DNA of 64,000 bases from Novosphingobium pokkalii (GTDB lineage: Bacteria; Pseudomonadota; Alphaproteobacteria; Sphingomonadales; Sphingomonadaceae), in the NCBI RefSeq assembly GCF_014652855.1, contig NZ_BMZP01000012.1, positions 1 through 64,000 of the forward strand, given 5' to 3'. Below the pieces are notes generated by a model. The model was not told the origin of the DNA and did no database searches. It saw nothing but the letters and a program-made list of their open reading frames with translations. How positions within the stretch are numbered: position 1 is the first letter of the stretch; every line of letters starts with the position of its first letter. This document shows, piece after piece, positions 44,740 to 53,249 of this stretch. Both the position numbers and the translations under genes were made by a program.

Positions 44740-46316
44740 CTGGCCGCCACGGCAGGATCGCCGCCGTTGTAGCGGGCATAGGCCGGCCAGGGGCATAGCG
44801 GGCGGGCCACCCCGCCCTGCGCGCGGTGGGCAACGATCGCGTCTGGCGCCTTGTCCCGCTCCACCCAGGCGACCACGGCATCGAGCAGATCGAAGCGATC
44901 GAACGCATCGCCGCCACGGCAATGGGCCATGCCCGGCACCATGTAGAACCGGCTGGACTGGCCCCAGGCGGTGCCATTGGCCTGGCCCGCCCGCTGCCAG
45001 TAATCCAGCGTGTCGAGCGCGGAAAACCAGGGATCGCTGACGCCGTGATAGAACAGCACCTTGCCGTGGTGCCCCAGGAACGTGCCGAGATCGGTCCAGC
45101 CATCGGTGTCGGTCAAGGCCTGCATCCAGTCTGCGCGGATCGCGGCCGCGCGGGCGTCCAGGTCGATCGCCAGGTCGCGGTTGGGCGGCCCGAGGATATC
45201 GGCCCGGCCATCGACGATGTAGCCGGAAATCGGCCCGTCCGTCGCCACCACGCCGGTATCGAACGGCACCGGCGCATAGAGCGCGTGGCCCGCCGCATCG
45301 CGCGGACCGGCAAAGGCCCGGGTCAGCGCATCGACCTGCGCCGCATTCAGGCATCCGCTGTGCTGTCCTTCGCGGCATTGCAGCGTGGCCGGGCGGAACC
45401 GGCACTGCGCCACGGCCATGACCATGCCGTCGGCCAGGCCATCCAGCGCATCGCACTGCGCCAGCAAGCCATCGCGGATGGTCTTGCGATCGGCCGCTGA
45501 AAAGGCCTTGTCCGGCATCGGCTGCCCTTCCCCATCGCGCGGCGCGGCCTGGTTGAACATGACCTTGGCATAGGCCGTGCCCAAGTTGGAGAAGCCGGTG
45601 CGCATCGCCGGTGCGCCGATCACCAGTCCATCGAACAGAGCGGGGTAGCGCTCCATCGCCAGCATCGTCTCGCGCCCGCCGGTCGAGCATCCAGCCATGT
45701 AGCTGTGGGCCGGCGCGCGGCCATAGAACCGCGCGGCAATGGCCTTGCCGACCTGCGCCACGGCCGGCACCGCAGCCTGGGCAAAATCGAGCGTGGCCTG
45801 CTGATCGCTGCGGAACGAGGCATCGAACACGGCCCCTTGATGGCCGCTGTCGTGGCTCGCCACGGCAAAGCCCTGCGCCAACGCAGGCCTATCGCCCGCA
45901 GCAACATCGCCCAGGGCGGGCCGCACACTGCCATTCAGCCCGCCACCACCCTGCAACAGGAAGCGGCCGTTCCATGCCAACGGCAGGTTCACTTCAAAGC
46001 GGATGCCATAGGGGCGCCCATCCTTCCCCTGGCGCGGATCGATCACACCAGCGACCTGGCAATGCGCCGGCAGGGCGGCGGCGCCCCCTGTGCCCGCAGG
46101 GCTTGCCGCGATTACCTTGGCGCTCAGGATCCGCACAGGGCGGGCGCCATCAGCCGGGGCAAACGCAGCGCTGGCCAGACGCGGGCATTGCTGCACCAGC
46201 GACACCGGCGTGACCTGCCTGGCATGGGCCGTGCCGGACCAAGGCAGCACCGCGCCCAACGCAACACCCGCCATGGCCGTGCCCGTCGCTCGGCAAAGCT
46301 GCGCTCCCTTTGTCAT
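44682..46316 (-). CDS. Tannase/feruloyl esterase-family alpha/beta hydrolase, exported
   Basis: This 544-residue secreted esterase has a signal peptide ending near AHARQ (about 33). The family's CS-D-HC signature is present: Cys210-Ser211 in GCSTGG, an Asp in HGVSDPWFS and His-Cys in MAHC. The adjacent cysteines are expected to form the conserved disulfide. Members release ferulate, gallate or other phenolic acids from plant esters. The ATG of MTKGAQL is preferred, with GGGAGAGCAGGG upstream. It overlaps the OMF gene tail to tail. Plant phenolic ester hydrolysis would fit the aromatic catabolism elsewhere in the window. Confidence 0.88.
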   Translation of the reverse strand: MTKGAQLCRATGTAMAGVALGAVLPWSGTAHARQVTPVSLVQQCPRLASAAFAPADGARPVRILSAKVIAASPAGTGGAAALPAHCQVAGVIDPRQGKDGRPYGIRFEVNLPLAWNGRFLLQGGGGLNGSVRPALGDVAAGDRPALAQGFAVASHDSGHQGAVFDASFRSDQQATLDFAQAAVPAVAQVGKAIAARFYGRAPAHSYMAGCSTGGRETMLAMERYPALFDGLVIGAPAMRTGFSNLGTAYAKVMFNQAAPRDGEGQPMPDKAFSAADRKTIRDGLLAQCDALDGLADGMVMAVAQCRFRPATLQCREGQHSGCLNAAQVDALTRAFAGPRDAAGHALYAPVPFDTGVVATDGPISGYIVDGRADILGPPNRDLAIDLDARAAAIRADWMQALTDTDGWTDLGTFLGHHGKVLFYHGVSDPWFSALDTLDYWQRAGQANGTAWGQSSRFYMVPGMAHCRGGDAFDRFDLLDAVVAWVERDKAPDAIVAHRAQGGVARPLCPWPAYARYNGGDPAVAASYSCAGAPDAGAVAPGAGG

Positions 46317-46607
46317 CCCTGCTCTCCCGCAATACCCCAATCATCACGATTGTTAAGGTATGTGCTTGCGTCATTCCACGAATGACCTTGCTCTTCAAGC
46401 CCATGAGGGAGCACAGGCCCGAAACCCTGGACTGCTTGTTAGCGGAGGGGCCATTTCGCCGCAGTGCAGCAAGAGTTGCACAGTCAGTGTGTCTCAACTC
46501 GTCGCAAAGTTTGCATTATTCCCCGAAACGACTAAGCTTTGCGACGGGACCATTTATTTTGCCGCGCAGAAAGTTTCATTTGGCACCGCAATAACACGGG
46601 GGCAGTC
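46317..46607. other. Divergent intergenic region before small unknown gene
   Basis: This stretch is A+T-richer than its surroundings and should hold promoters for the tannase gene (leftwards) and the small gene (rightwards). It contains a perfect 9-bp inverted repeat described separately and a GTGCA...TTGCAC palindrome near 46460-46476. Overlapping short open frames here have no recognisable relatives and are treated as non-coding. Confidence 0.5.
46501..46545. promoter_or_regulatory. Perfect 9-bp inverted repeat in the divergent promoter region
   Basis: GTCGCAAAG and CTTTGCGAC are exact reverse complements separated by 27 A+T-rich bases. It lies 63 bases before the small gene start. The wide spacing suggests two bound dimers of a regulator with DNA looping, or a leader stem. 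Confidence 0.45.
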
Positions 46608-46901
46608 ATGATGATTGACTGGACGCAACGTGCCTGGCTGGAATGGTCCGCTTCGACCGGCGAAGCCGATCGCGATCCCAAGCCATTCGAAAGAGTGGAA
46701 AGTGTCAGGCCAGAACCGCTGGCCAAGATCGTCCGGCTGATGCTGCGCTGGAACCTGGACACCCGCCGCAGCTTTCGCATCGTCACCGAAAAAGGCCTGG
46801 TCCTCGATGCCAGCGCGCTGGAACAGACCGTGCAGGATGGGCGATTCCCGTTCCCCCTGGCCGTGCCCGATGCGGCTCCCCCGGCCGACGACTACGCCTG
46901 A
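46608..46901 (+). CDS. Small hypothetical protein
   Basis: This 97-residue protein begins MMIDWTQRAWLEW, is soluble and charged, and has a C-terminal Pro/Ala-rich tail. A GGGGG stretch lies about five bases before the ATG pair. Its stop overlaps the convergent maiA 3' end by ten bases. Codon use is like its neighbours. No family is recognised. It may be expressed from the promoter region containing the 9-bp inverted repeat. Confidence 0.6.
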   Translation: MMIDWTQRAWLEWSASTGEADRDPKPFERVESVRPEPLAKIVRLMLRWNLDTRRSFRIVTEKGLVLDASALEQTVQDGRFPFPLAVPDAAPPADDYA

Positions 46902-47545
46902 TCCGCATCGGCTTGCGCTGCCGGATGGGCGGCCGCAAAAGCCGACAACATCGCGCAGCGCGCATCGATCTCGACCAGGCGCGGCCAGGCCTCCAGGCCC
47001 ACGCCAAAGCGGCGCGCGGCATAGAGTTGCGGGACGAGGCAGCATTCCACCAGCCCCGGTGCATCGCCATAGGCAAAGCCTTGGCCCCAGCGCGCCACCA
47101 TGGTTTCGAGCGCGGCCAGCCCCTCCCCCATCCAGCGTGCCAGCCAGGCGTGGACCTGCGCGTCGTCCGCACCAAGATCGCCTTTCAGCGCCTGGAGCAC
47201 GCGCAGGTTGCCCAAGGGGTGGACGTCACAGGCGATCACCTGCGCCATGGCCCGCACCCGCGCACGGCCCAGCGCGTCGCCAGGCAGCAGCGCGGGCGCC
47301 GGGTGGGTTTCCTCCAGCCACTCGATGATCGCCAGCGACTGGGTCAGCGGCGCCTCTCCCGCCATGCCCGGATCGAGCGCGGGCACCAGGCCCTGCGGGT
47401 TGAGCCGGCGATAGTCGGCATCGCGCTGTGCCCCGCTGCGCAAGTCGTGCGAGCACGCATCATGGGCCAGCCCCTTCAGCGCCAGCGCGATCCGCACCCG
47501 CCACGCGGCGCCGGAGCGCCAATAGCCGTGAAGGGTCAGGCCCAT
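46892..47545 (-). CDS. maiA: Maleylacetoacetate isomerase
   Basis: This is a 217-residue zeta-class glutathione S-transferase that converts maleylacetoacetate to fumarylacetoacetate in homogentisate breakdown. The thioredoxin-fold N-terminus carries the zeta-type active site (YWRSGAAWRVRIAL, in place of the usual SSCxWR motif) followed by NPQGLVPAL. The family-typical SSC is replaced by SGA, an unusual change at the glutathione-activating position. It overlaps the fahA stop by ten bases and is the last gene of the operon. Function in the tyrosine pathway is inferred from context plus fold. Confidence 0.88.
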   Translation of the reverse strand: MGLTLHGYWRSGAAWRVRIALALKGLAHDACSHDLRSGAQRDADYRRLNPQGLVPALDPGMAGEAPLTQSLAIIEWLEETHPAPALLPGDALGRARVRAMAQVIACDVHPLGNLRVLQALKGDLGADDAQVHAWLARWMGEGLAALETMVARWGQGFAYGDAPGLVECCLVPQLYAARRFGVGLEAWPRLVEIDARCAMLSAFAAAHPAAQADADQA

Positions 47546-48831
47546 TCCGGCCGCGCGGGCGCGATACGGCCCAAACAGGGGCCAAAGCCGATGCTGGCAA
47601 AGCCTTCGCGCTCGGCACGGGCATGCAGCGCCAGTTCGTCGCCATCGGCCAGGAACGTGCGGGTTTCCCCGCCCGGCAGCGTGATTGGCGCCTTGCCCCC
47701 CTGGCTCAGTTCCATCAGGCTGCCCGCGCTTTCCGGCGTGGGGCCAGACAGCGTGCCGGTGCCGAGCAGGTCACCGGCATGCAGATCGCAGCCGTTGCTG
47801 GCGTGGTGGGCCACGATCTGCGCCGCCGTCCAATACATCGCCTCGCGCGCGTTGCCATGGCTCAGGCGATGGGGTGGCAGGCCGGCCTCGCGCATCGCGG
47901 CGGTGCGCAGCGTGGTTTCCAGCGTGATTGCCAGCGCGCCGTCACCGCTTTCGCGCAAATAGGGCATGGGCGCCGGATCGCCATCCGGACGCTGCGGCGG
48001 CGCAAGGCGGAACGGGGCGAGCGCCTGCGCCGTGATCACCCAGGGCGAGACCGTGGTGGCAAAGTTCTTGGCCAGGAACGGCCCGAGCGGCTGATATTCC
48101 CAGGCCTGGATATCGCGCGCGGACCAGTCGTTGAGCAGGCACAGCCCGCCGATCCGGCTCCACGCATCGGCAATCGGCACCGGCTGGCCCAGGTCGTTGT
48201 CGCCAGCGATCCACAGCCCGAGTTCCAGCTCATGGTCCAGCCGCCGGCACGGCGCATGCTCGGGCGCGGCGGCATCGGGCGCCTTGAGCTGGCCCCACGG
48301 CCGCGTGACCGGTGTTCCCGAAACCCGCACGGACGAGGCGCGGCCATGATAGCCGATCGGCACATGCTTGTAGTTGGGCAGCAGCGGATTGTCCGGCCGG
48401 AACAGCTTGCCGATCGCCGTGGCATGATGGATGCCGACATAGAAATCGGTGTAATCGCCGATCGCGAAGGACAAGTGCAGCGTGACAGCGTCGCTGGCAT
48501 GCAGGTGCGGCGTCACTTTCAACCGGCAGCGTTCGCTCGACAGCAGCGCGAACAGCGCGTGGCGCAGCGCGATGCGGTCTGCCTCGGGCAGGCGGAACAG
48601 CGCGTTGAGCGTGGGCTGCGCCAGCGCGGCAGACAGCCCCTGCGGCAAGGCGCCATCCTCTGCCAGCCCCGCCAGATCGAGCACATGGTCACCGATCGCG
48701 GTGGCGATGCGCCGCGCCCCATCGCCCCGCGAAAACACGCCGAGCGGCAGGTTCTGTACCGGGAAATCGGCATGGCCGGCGGCGCCTTCCACCCAGCTTT
48801 GCGCGCGCGGGTCGTGGGTATGGTCGATCAC
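47536..48831 (-). CDS. fahA: Fumarylacetoacetase
   Basis: This 431-residue FAH cleaves fumarylacetoacetate to fumarate and acetoacetate, the last step of tyrosine breakdown. The metal-site region ELELGLWIAG and the SWVITAQAL-like and DWSARDIQAWEY blocks are characteristic, as is the N-terminal domain with FPVQNLPLGVF. The start overlaps the upstream VOC gene stop by four bases. Together with maiA and hpd it makes a clear homogentisate pathway. Confidence 0.95.
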   Translation of the reverse strand: MIDHTHDPRAQSWVEGAAGHADFPVQNLPLGVFSRGDGARRIATAIGDHVLDLAGLAEDGALPQGLSAALAQPTLNALFRLPEADRIALRHALFALLSSERCRLKVTPHLHASDAVTLHLSFAIGDYTDFYVGIHHATAIGKLFRPDNPLLPNYKHVPIGYHGRASSVRVSGTPVTRPWGQLKAPDAAAPEHAPCRRLDHELELGLWIAGDNDLGQPVPIADAWSRIGGLCLLNDWSARDIQAWEYQPLGPFLAKNFATTVSPWVITAQALAPFRLAPPQRPDGDPAPMPYLRESGDGALAITLETTLRTAAMREAGLPPHRLSHGNAREAMYWTAAQIVAHHASNGCDLHAGDLLGTGTLSGPTPESAGSLMELSQGGKAPITLPGGETRTFLADGDELALHARAEREGFASIGFGPCLGRIAPARPEWA

Positions 48832-49382
48832 GCCTGCGGCTCCTTATGCAGCCAGGCGGCATGGCGTGGGGCGCGGCGGGTCTGCGCCCATTCCTCCAGC
48901 ATCGCCGGGGCCACGGCACGCGCCTGCTCCACCTGCTCGCTGGTGCCGATGTCGCAGGCCAGTTCCAGCCGGTGGCCATTGGGATCGAAGAAATAGATCG
49001 ACTTGAACAGGCCGTGCCAGGTGGGGCCAAGCACGTCGATGCCCTGCGCCTCGATATGGGCCTTGGCGCTCAGCAGCGCGGCTTCGTCGGCCACCTTGAA
49101 CGCCAGGTGCTGCACCCAGGCCGGCGTTGCCGGATCGCGGCCCATCTCAGGCTGGTTGGGCAGCTCGAAAAACGCCAGCACGTTGCCGCCCCCGGCATCG
49201 AGGAACACGTGCATGTAGGGATCGAACGCCCCGGTGGAGGGCACATGATCCTCGGCAAAGGCCGTGGTATAGGCCATGCCCAGCACGCGGCCATACCATT
49301 CCACGGTTTCCTTCGCGTCCTTGCAGCGATAGGCCACATGGTGCACCCCGCCCAGCAGCGGCGCGGTGGTTGCCATTGCCAT
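48828..49382 (-). CDS. VOC-family protein in homogentisate operon
   Basis: This 184-residue single vicinal-oxygen-chelate protein has an intact 2-His-1-Glu set: His15 (HHVAYR), His92 (VQHLAF) and Glu140 (HRLELACD). Such proteins can be glyoxalase- or extradiol-dioxygenase-like. It sits where homogentisate 1,2-dioxygenase would be expected, between hpd and fahA. Its start overlaps the hpd stop (TGATG). A second ATG two codons in is also possible. A role in ring cleavage or in detoxifying an intermediate is possible, but it is not homologous to HmgA and the reaction is unknown. Confidence 0.85.
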   Translation of the reverse strand: MAMATTAPLLGGVHHVAYRCKDAKETVEWYGRVLGMAYTTAFAEDHVPSTGAFDPYMHVFLDAGGGNVLAFFELPNQPEMGRDPATPAWVQHLAFKVADEAALLSAKAHIEAQGIDVLGPTWHGLFKSIYFFDPNGHRLELACDIGTSEQVEQARAVAPAMLEEWAQTRRAPRHAAWLHKEPQA

Positions 49383-50488
49383 CAGGCGTCCTCCCCCACT
49401 TTCAGCACGCCCCGGCGAAGCTGGTCACGCTCCATGCTCTCGAACAGGGCGGTGAAATTGCCTTCGCCAAAGCCTTCATCCTTCTTGCGCTGGATGAATT
49501 CAAAGAACACAGGGCCGATCTGCGTTTCCGAAAAGATCTGGAGCAGCAGGCGCGGATCGCCTTCCACGGTCGATCCATCGAGCAGGATGCCGCGCTGTTG
49601 CAGTTCGTCCACCGGCTCGCCATGGCCGGGCAGGCGTTCTTCCAGCATTTCGTAATAGGTGGCAGGCGGCGCGCTCATGAACGGGGTGCCGCTGGCCTTG
49701 AGCGTGTCCCACCCGGCGATCAGGTCATCACAGGCAAAGGCGATGTGCTGGATGCCCTCGCCATTGTAGGCACGCAGGAATTCCTCGATCTGGCCGCCGC
49801 CCTTCTGCGATTCCTCGTTGAGCGGGATGCGGATCTTGCCATCGGGCGCGGTCATCGCCCGGCTGGTGAGGCCGGTATATTCGCCCTTGATGTCGAAATA
49901 GCGGATCTCGCGGAAGCCGAACACACGCTCGTAGAAGCTGGCCCAATGCGCCATGCGCCCGCCATAGACGTTGTGCGTCAGGTGATCGATGGTGTGGAAC
50001 CCCGCGCCCTTGGGCTGGCGGTCCACGCCGGGGAGGTAGACGAAATCGATGTCGTAGATCGACAGGTCACCAAACTGCCCGCCGTGATAGCGATCGACCA
50101 GATAGATGATCGATCCGCCGATGCCGCGAATGGCGGGAATACGCAGTTCCATCGGCCCGGTCTTCACGTCGACCGGCTCGGCCCCACGCTCCAGCGCGGC
50201 GGCATAGGCCTTGGCTGCATCATGCACGCGCCAGCCCATGCCGCAGGCCGAAGGGCCATGCTCGGCGGCGAACCAGGCCGCCGGGCACGCGGGCTGGTAA
50301 TTGGCGATCAGGTTGATGCCGCCCTGGCGCCACAGCTCCACATCCTTGCTGCGATGGTTGGCGATATGGGTGAACCCCATGCGCGCGAACACCGGCCCCA
50401 GGCTGCCGCGCTCGGCGCTGGCGAACTCGATGAATTCAAAGCCATCCAGGCCCAGAGGATTGTCAAACAGATCGGTCGATGCGGCCAT
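49382..50488 (-). CDS. hpd: 4-hydroxyphenylpyruvate dioxygenase
   Basis: It converts 4-hydroxyphenylpyruvate to homogentisate with Fe(II) and O2. It is a 368-residue, two-domain VOC protein with iron ligands His169 (IDHLTHNV), His248 (GIQHIAF) and Glu330 (FFEFIQRK). The chosen ATG (MAASTDLFD) follows GGAGAG; an upstream in-frame ATG adds 18 basic residues without a better site. It is the first enzyme gene of the tyrosine operon and lies 154 bases downstream of an Lrp-type gene on the same strand. Confidence 0.95.
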   Translation of the reverse strand: MAASTDLFDNPLGLDGFEFIEFASAERGSLGPVFARMGFTHIANHRSKDVELWRQGGINLIANYQPACPAAWFAAEHGPSACGMGWRVHDAAKAYAAALERGAEPVDVKTGPMELRIPAIRGIGGSIIYLVDRYHGGQFGDLSIYDIDFVYLPGVDRQPKGAGFHTIDHLTHNVYGGRMAHWASFYERVFGFREIRYFDIKGEYTGLTSRAMTAPDGKIRIPLNEESQKGGGQIEEFLRAYNGEGIQHIAFACDDLIAGWDTLKASGTPFMSAPPATYYEMLEERLPGHGEPVDELQQRGILLDGSTVEGDPRLLLQIFSETQIGPVFFEFIQRKKDEGFGEGNFTALFESMERDQLRRGVLKVGEDA

Positions 50489-50642
50489 GGCGCGTGTCTC
50501 TCCAGCAGCACGGGTGCCGGCCTTCTTTCCGGCCGACTTCATGGCCGCAGTCTAGCGCAAAGACGATGCACGATCCGCGCGAAGTTTGGGCGAAAAGCCC
50601 CTATTTCCACGTCACTGTTGCACGAAAAACGCCATTGGCGCG

Positions 50643-51110
50643 TCAACCATGCGGCGCTGGCAATGGCAGGGCCGTAGTGCGCTTGATCCGGTCGAGCACG
50701 ATCGAGGAGCGCAGGCTGGCCACGTCGCCATGGCCCAGGATTTCGTCATTGAGCATGCGGGTGAACGCGGCGAGATCGACCGCGACGATGCGCAGCAGGT
50801 AATCGGCGTCTCCGGTCAGGGCGCAGCAATCGACCACCGCCGGCAGTCCGGCAATGCGCTCGTGAAAGCCGCCGACCACCTCGCGCGCATAAGAGGCCAT
50901 CGTCACGGTGACATAGGCTTCCACCCCCAGGCCCAGCGCCGCTTCGTCAAGCAGGGCCACCTGGCCGCGGATCACCCCGGTCTCGCGCAGCCGCGCAATC
51001 CGGCGCGAACACTGCGAAGGGGACAAGTGCACCGCCTCTGCCAGATCGGCGTGGCTGGCCGACGCATCGGCCTGAAGATGCGCGAGTATGCGAAGGTCCG
51101 TACGATCCAT
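50643..51110 (-). CDS. Lrp/AsnC-family transcriptional regulator
   Basis: This 155-residue protein has an N-terminal HTH (MDRTDLRILAHLQAD, LSPSQCSRRIARLRE) and a C-terminal RAM/AsnC ligand domain (ALTGDADYLLRIVAVD). It is located upstream of hpd on the same strand and probably controls the tyrosine operon, perhaps with tyrosine or phenylalanine as effector. The upstream in-frame extension overlaps the REP-like element and is not credible. A 154-base gap to hpd leaves room for an hpd promoter. Confidence 0.9.
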   Translation of the reverse strand: MDRTDLRILAHLQADASASHADLAEAVHLSPSQCSRRIARLRETGVIRGQVALLDEAALGLGVEAYVTVTMASYAREVVGGFHERIAGLPAVVDCCALTGDADYLLRIVAVDLAAFTRMLNDEILGHGDVASLRSSIVLDRIKRTTALPLPAPHG

Positions 51111-51166
51111 GCGTGAAACTTGCGGCAAAAGCGCAGGATATGCAACTCTTCGCCAGTATTCCCCTT

Positions 51167-51281
51167 CGTCACCCCGGACTTGATCCGGGGTCCAGCTTGA
51201 AGCCCTCTCCCCAGTTGCGAGCATGAGCCGGTTGGGCGGGACAGGGGGACGGCTGGCCCCCGGACCAAGTCCGGGGTGACG
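51167..51281. repeat. REP-like inverted pair of palindromic units (second locus)
   Basis: Two copies of CCCCGGACTTGATCCGGGG / CCCCGGACCAAGTCCGGGG, each with a CGTCA-type tail, are arranged in opposite orientation around about 60 bases. They lie between lrp and the HutC-type gene. The units match the pair found at 22496-22569 and are typical dispersed palindromes of alphaproteobacterial chromosomes. Confidence 0.85.
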
Positions 51282-51312
51282 AGTGGGAAAATTCCGACGA
51301 CGTCACCAACCG

Positions 51313-52047
51313 CTACCGCGCCGGTCCAAACCGCGCGACCAGTTCATAGGCACCGGCCACGAAGACCTGGCGCACGAACGTCACGCTGTCAGCTCCACGC
51401 CAGGTGTGCCGCGCCACTTCGAGGCAGGCGGCGCCCGCCGCAACGCCAAGCGCGCGGGCCTGCACGCGGCTGGCGGCCACCGCGCCGATGCGGTTTTCCG
51501 CCTCCGTCCAGGGAATGTGCCGCAAAAGCCACCCCCCCGGCGGATCGGCGGTGAAATCGACATCGGCAATGCCGGGCACCAGCGCCAGGTTGATCACGCG
51601 CTCTTCCAGGGCCAGCGGCGCACCATCGGCCAGATGCAGGCCGGACAGGCGCAGGATTGGACCAACCTGGCCCAGCTCGACCGCTGCCTCGGCATCGCTG
51701 GCCGTGTCACCCACCTGCCGCGCCAGCAGGCGAAAGCCATAGGCCTGCCCGCGCCCCTGCACTTCCTGTGCCAGATCGGGAATGTCGAGCACCATCGACA
51801 CCGTGCGCGGCCGCGCCACGAACGTGCCCGCCCGCTTGCGCCGGTCGAGCAAGCCACTGGCGGCCAGCCGCGACAGCGCCTTGTTCACTGTCATCCGCGA
51901 ACAGCCGTAATGCGCCATCAGTTCCAGTTCCGACGGGATGCGCTCCCCAGGGCGCAGTTCGCCAAACAGGATGCGCCCCTCGATGTCCTGGCGGATGCGC
52001 TCGTGCATCGGCAGGGCGGGCGGCGATGGATCGTGCGATGCGGTCAT
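51313..52047 (-). CDS. hutC: GntR/HutC-family transcriptional repressor
   Basis: This 244-residue regulator has an N-terminal GntR winged HTH (RIRQDIEGRILFGELRPGERIPSE, SRMTVNKALSRLAASGLL) and a C-terminal UTRA effector domain. The HTH and the WTEAENRIGAV block are close to histidine-utilisation repressors (HutC), which bind urocanate. No hut genes lie within the window, so its targets are presumably outside it or it serves a different function. The Shine-Dalgarno sequence before the chosen ATG is weak; an internal Met 13 codons in is an alternative. The symbol is tentative. Confidence 0.78.
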   Translation of the reverse strand: MTASHDPSPPALPMHERIRQDIEGRILFGELRPGERIPSELELMAHYGCSRMTVNKALSRLAASGLLDRRKRAGTFVARPRTVSMVLDIPDLAQEVQGRGQAYGFRLLARQVGDTASDAEAAVELGQVGPILRLSGLHLADGAPLALEERVINLALVPGIADVDFTADPPGGWLLRHIPWTEAENRIGAVAASRVQARALGVAAGAACLEVARHTWRGADSVTFVRQVFVAGAYELVARFGPAR

Positions 52048-52105
52048 TGCCCCAGCACTGCGGGCGCGGGGGCAATCCTGTCAAGCGCGCGCAACAGGCG
52101 CCGCA

Positions 52106-53197
52106 TCACCCCGCATGGTGCGCAATCTGTTCGGCAATGTGCCCGCGCCACAAGGCGGCAAGCAAGTCGGTCTGGGCAATCAGGCCCAGGAACTGCCCCT
52201 GGCCATCGACCACCACCGCCTCGCGATAGAGTCCGCCCGAAAGGATAGGCAGCAGTTCGTCGATCGCCGTGTCGGCCGCTGCCAGGCAGGGGGAGCCATC
52301 CATCACCGTGGCCACCGTGGCCGGCGTGCCATCGGCCAGGGCCAGGCGATCGGCCCGCAGCAGGCCCTCGACATGGCCATCGGCGTCCACCACCGGCAGG
52401 CTTTCACCATGAACGGCGAGCGCCTGGCGCGCCTCGTCCAGCGTGGCCTCGGGCGCGATCGTGGTGGCATCGGTGCGCATGATCTGGCCGCAGCGGATCA
52501 CCCCGTGCAAGCGGCGATAGGCGCGTCCTTCCACCTGGCGGAACAGCGTGTCGAGGTCTTCGCTGCTCACGTCGAGCAGTTCGTCATATTGTGCCAGCAC
52601 CGCTTCCAGATCGGCGATGGTATAGCCTGCCGCCGGGGCCGTGGCCGGCGCGGTGAAATGCTTGGCGTGGTGCGGATAATTGCCCCGGCTGGCGGCGTTG
52701 TAGAGCCAACCCGCGCCCACCAGCAGCAGGCAGTTGAGCGCCACCGGCATCACTGCAAAGCTCCAGCCTGCCGCCACGATCGCCGGGCCGCCGATCACCG
52801 CCGTCAAGGCCACGGCCCCGCCTGGCGGATGCAGGCAGCGCAGCAGGCTCATCATCACGATCGCGCTGGCCACGGCCAGCCCGGCGGCATAGGCCGGGTC
52901 ACCCAGCACCCGCATCCAGAATACGCCGCACAGCGCCGAAACGGTGTTGCCGCCGATGATTGCCCAGGGCTGCGCCAATGGGCTGGCCGGAACGCCGAAC
53001 AGCAGCACGGCCGATGCGCCCATCGGCGCCACCAGCAGCGGCACCGAAACCGGCTGCCCCGCCGCCCAGCGATGCATGACGAACCCGGTCATGAAAATGC
53101 CGAACACTGCCCCGATGAAGGCATGGACCATGCGCCCCATCGCTGGGCGCGGCTGCACCCCGGCCCAGGCGGCCACCCCGCGCAAACGCTCGATCAT
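52106..53197 (-). CDS. HPP-family membrane protein with CBS domains
   Basis: This 363-residue protein has about four hydrophobic helices (residues 25-165) carrying the HPP signature (RCLHPPGGAVALT), followed by two CBS domains (about 225-355). Plant HPP relatives have been linked to nitrite transport, but this family's role in bacteria is unclear. The start MIERLRG has GAGAGG six bases upstream; a longer frame into the GH130 gene is unsupported. CBS domains suggest nucleotide or ionic regulation. It is co-directional with the GH130 gene, which ends 52 bases before it. Confidence 0.82.
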   Translation of the reverse strand: MIERLRGVAAWAGVQPRPAMGRMVHAFIGAVFGIFMTGFVMHRWAAGQPVSVPLLVAPMGASAVLLFGVPASPLAQPWAIIGGNTVSALCGVFWMRVLGDPAYAAGLAVASAIVMMSLLRCLHPPGGAVALTAVIGGPAIVAAGWSFAVMPVALNCLLLVGAGWLYNAASRGNYPHHAKHFTAPATAPAAGYTIADLEAVLAQYDELLDVSSEDLDTLFRQVEGRAYRRLHGVIRCGQIMRTDATTIAPEATLDEARQALAVHGESLPVVDADGHVEGLLRADRLALADGTPATVATVMDGSPCLAAADTAIDELLPILSGGLYREAVVVDGQGQFLGLIAQTDLLAALWRGHIAEQIAHHAG

Positions 53198-53249
53198 CCC
53201 CATCCTCTCACCGGCAGCCCCACGGCCCTGCCCCGCCGCGAGCCGCGCG

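Noticed and set aside
46310..46611. Overlapping short open frames in the region before the small unknown gene.
   Set aside because: No ribosome-binding sites or family resemblance, and they cover a promoter region with inverted repeats.
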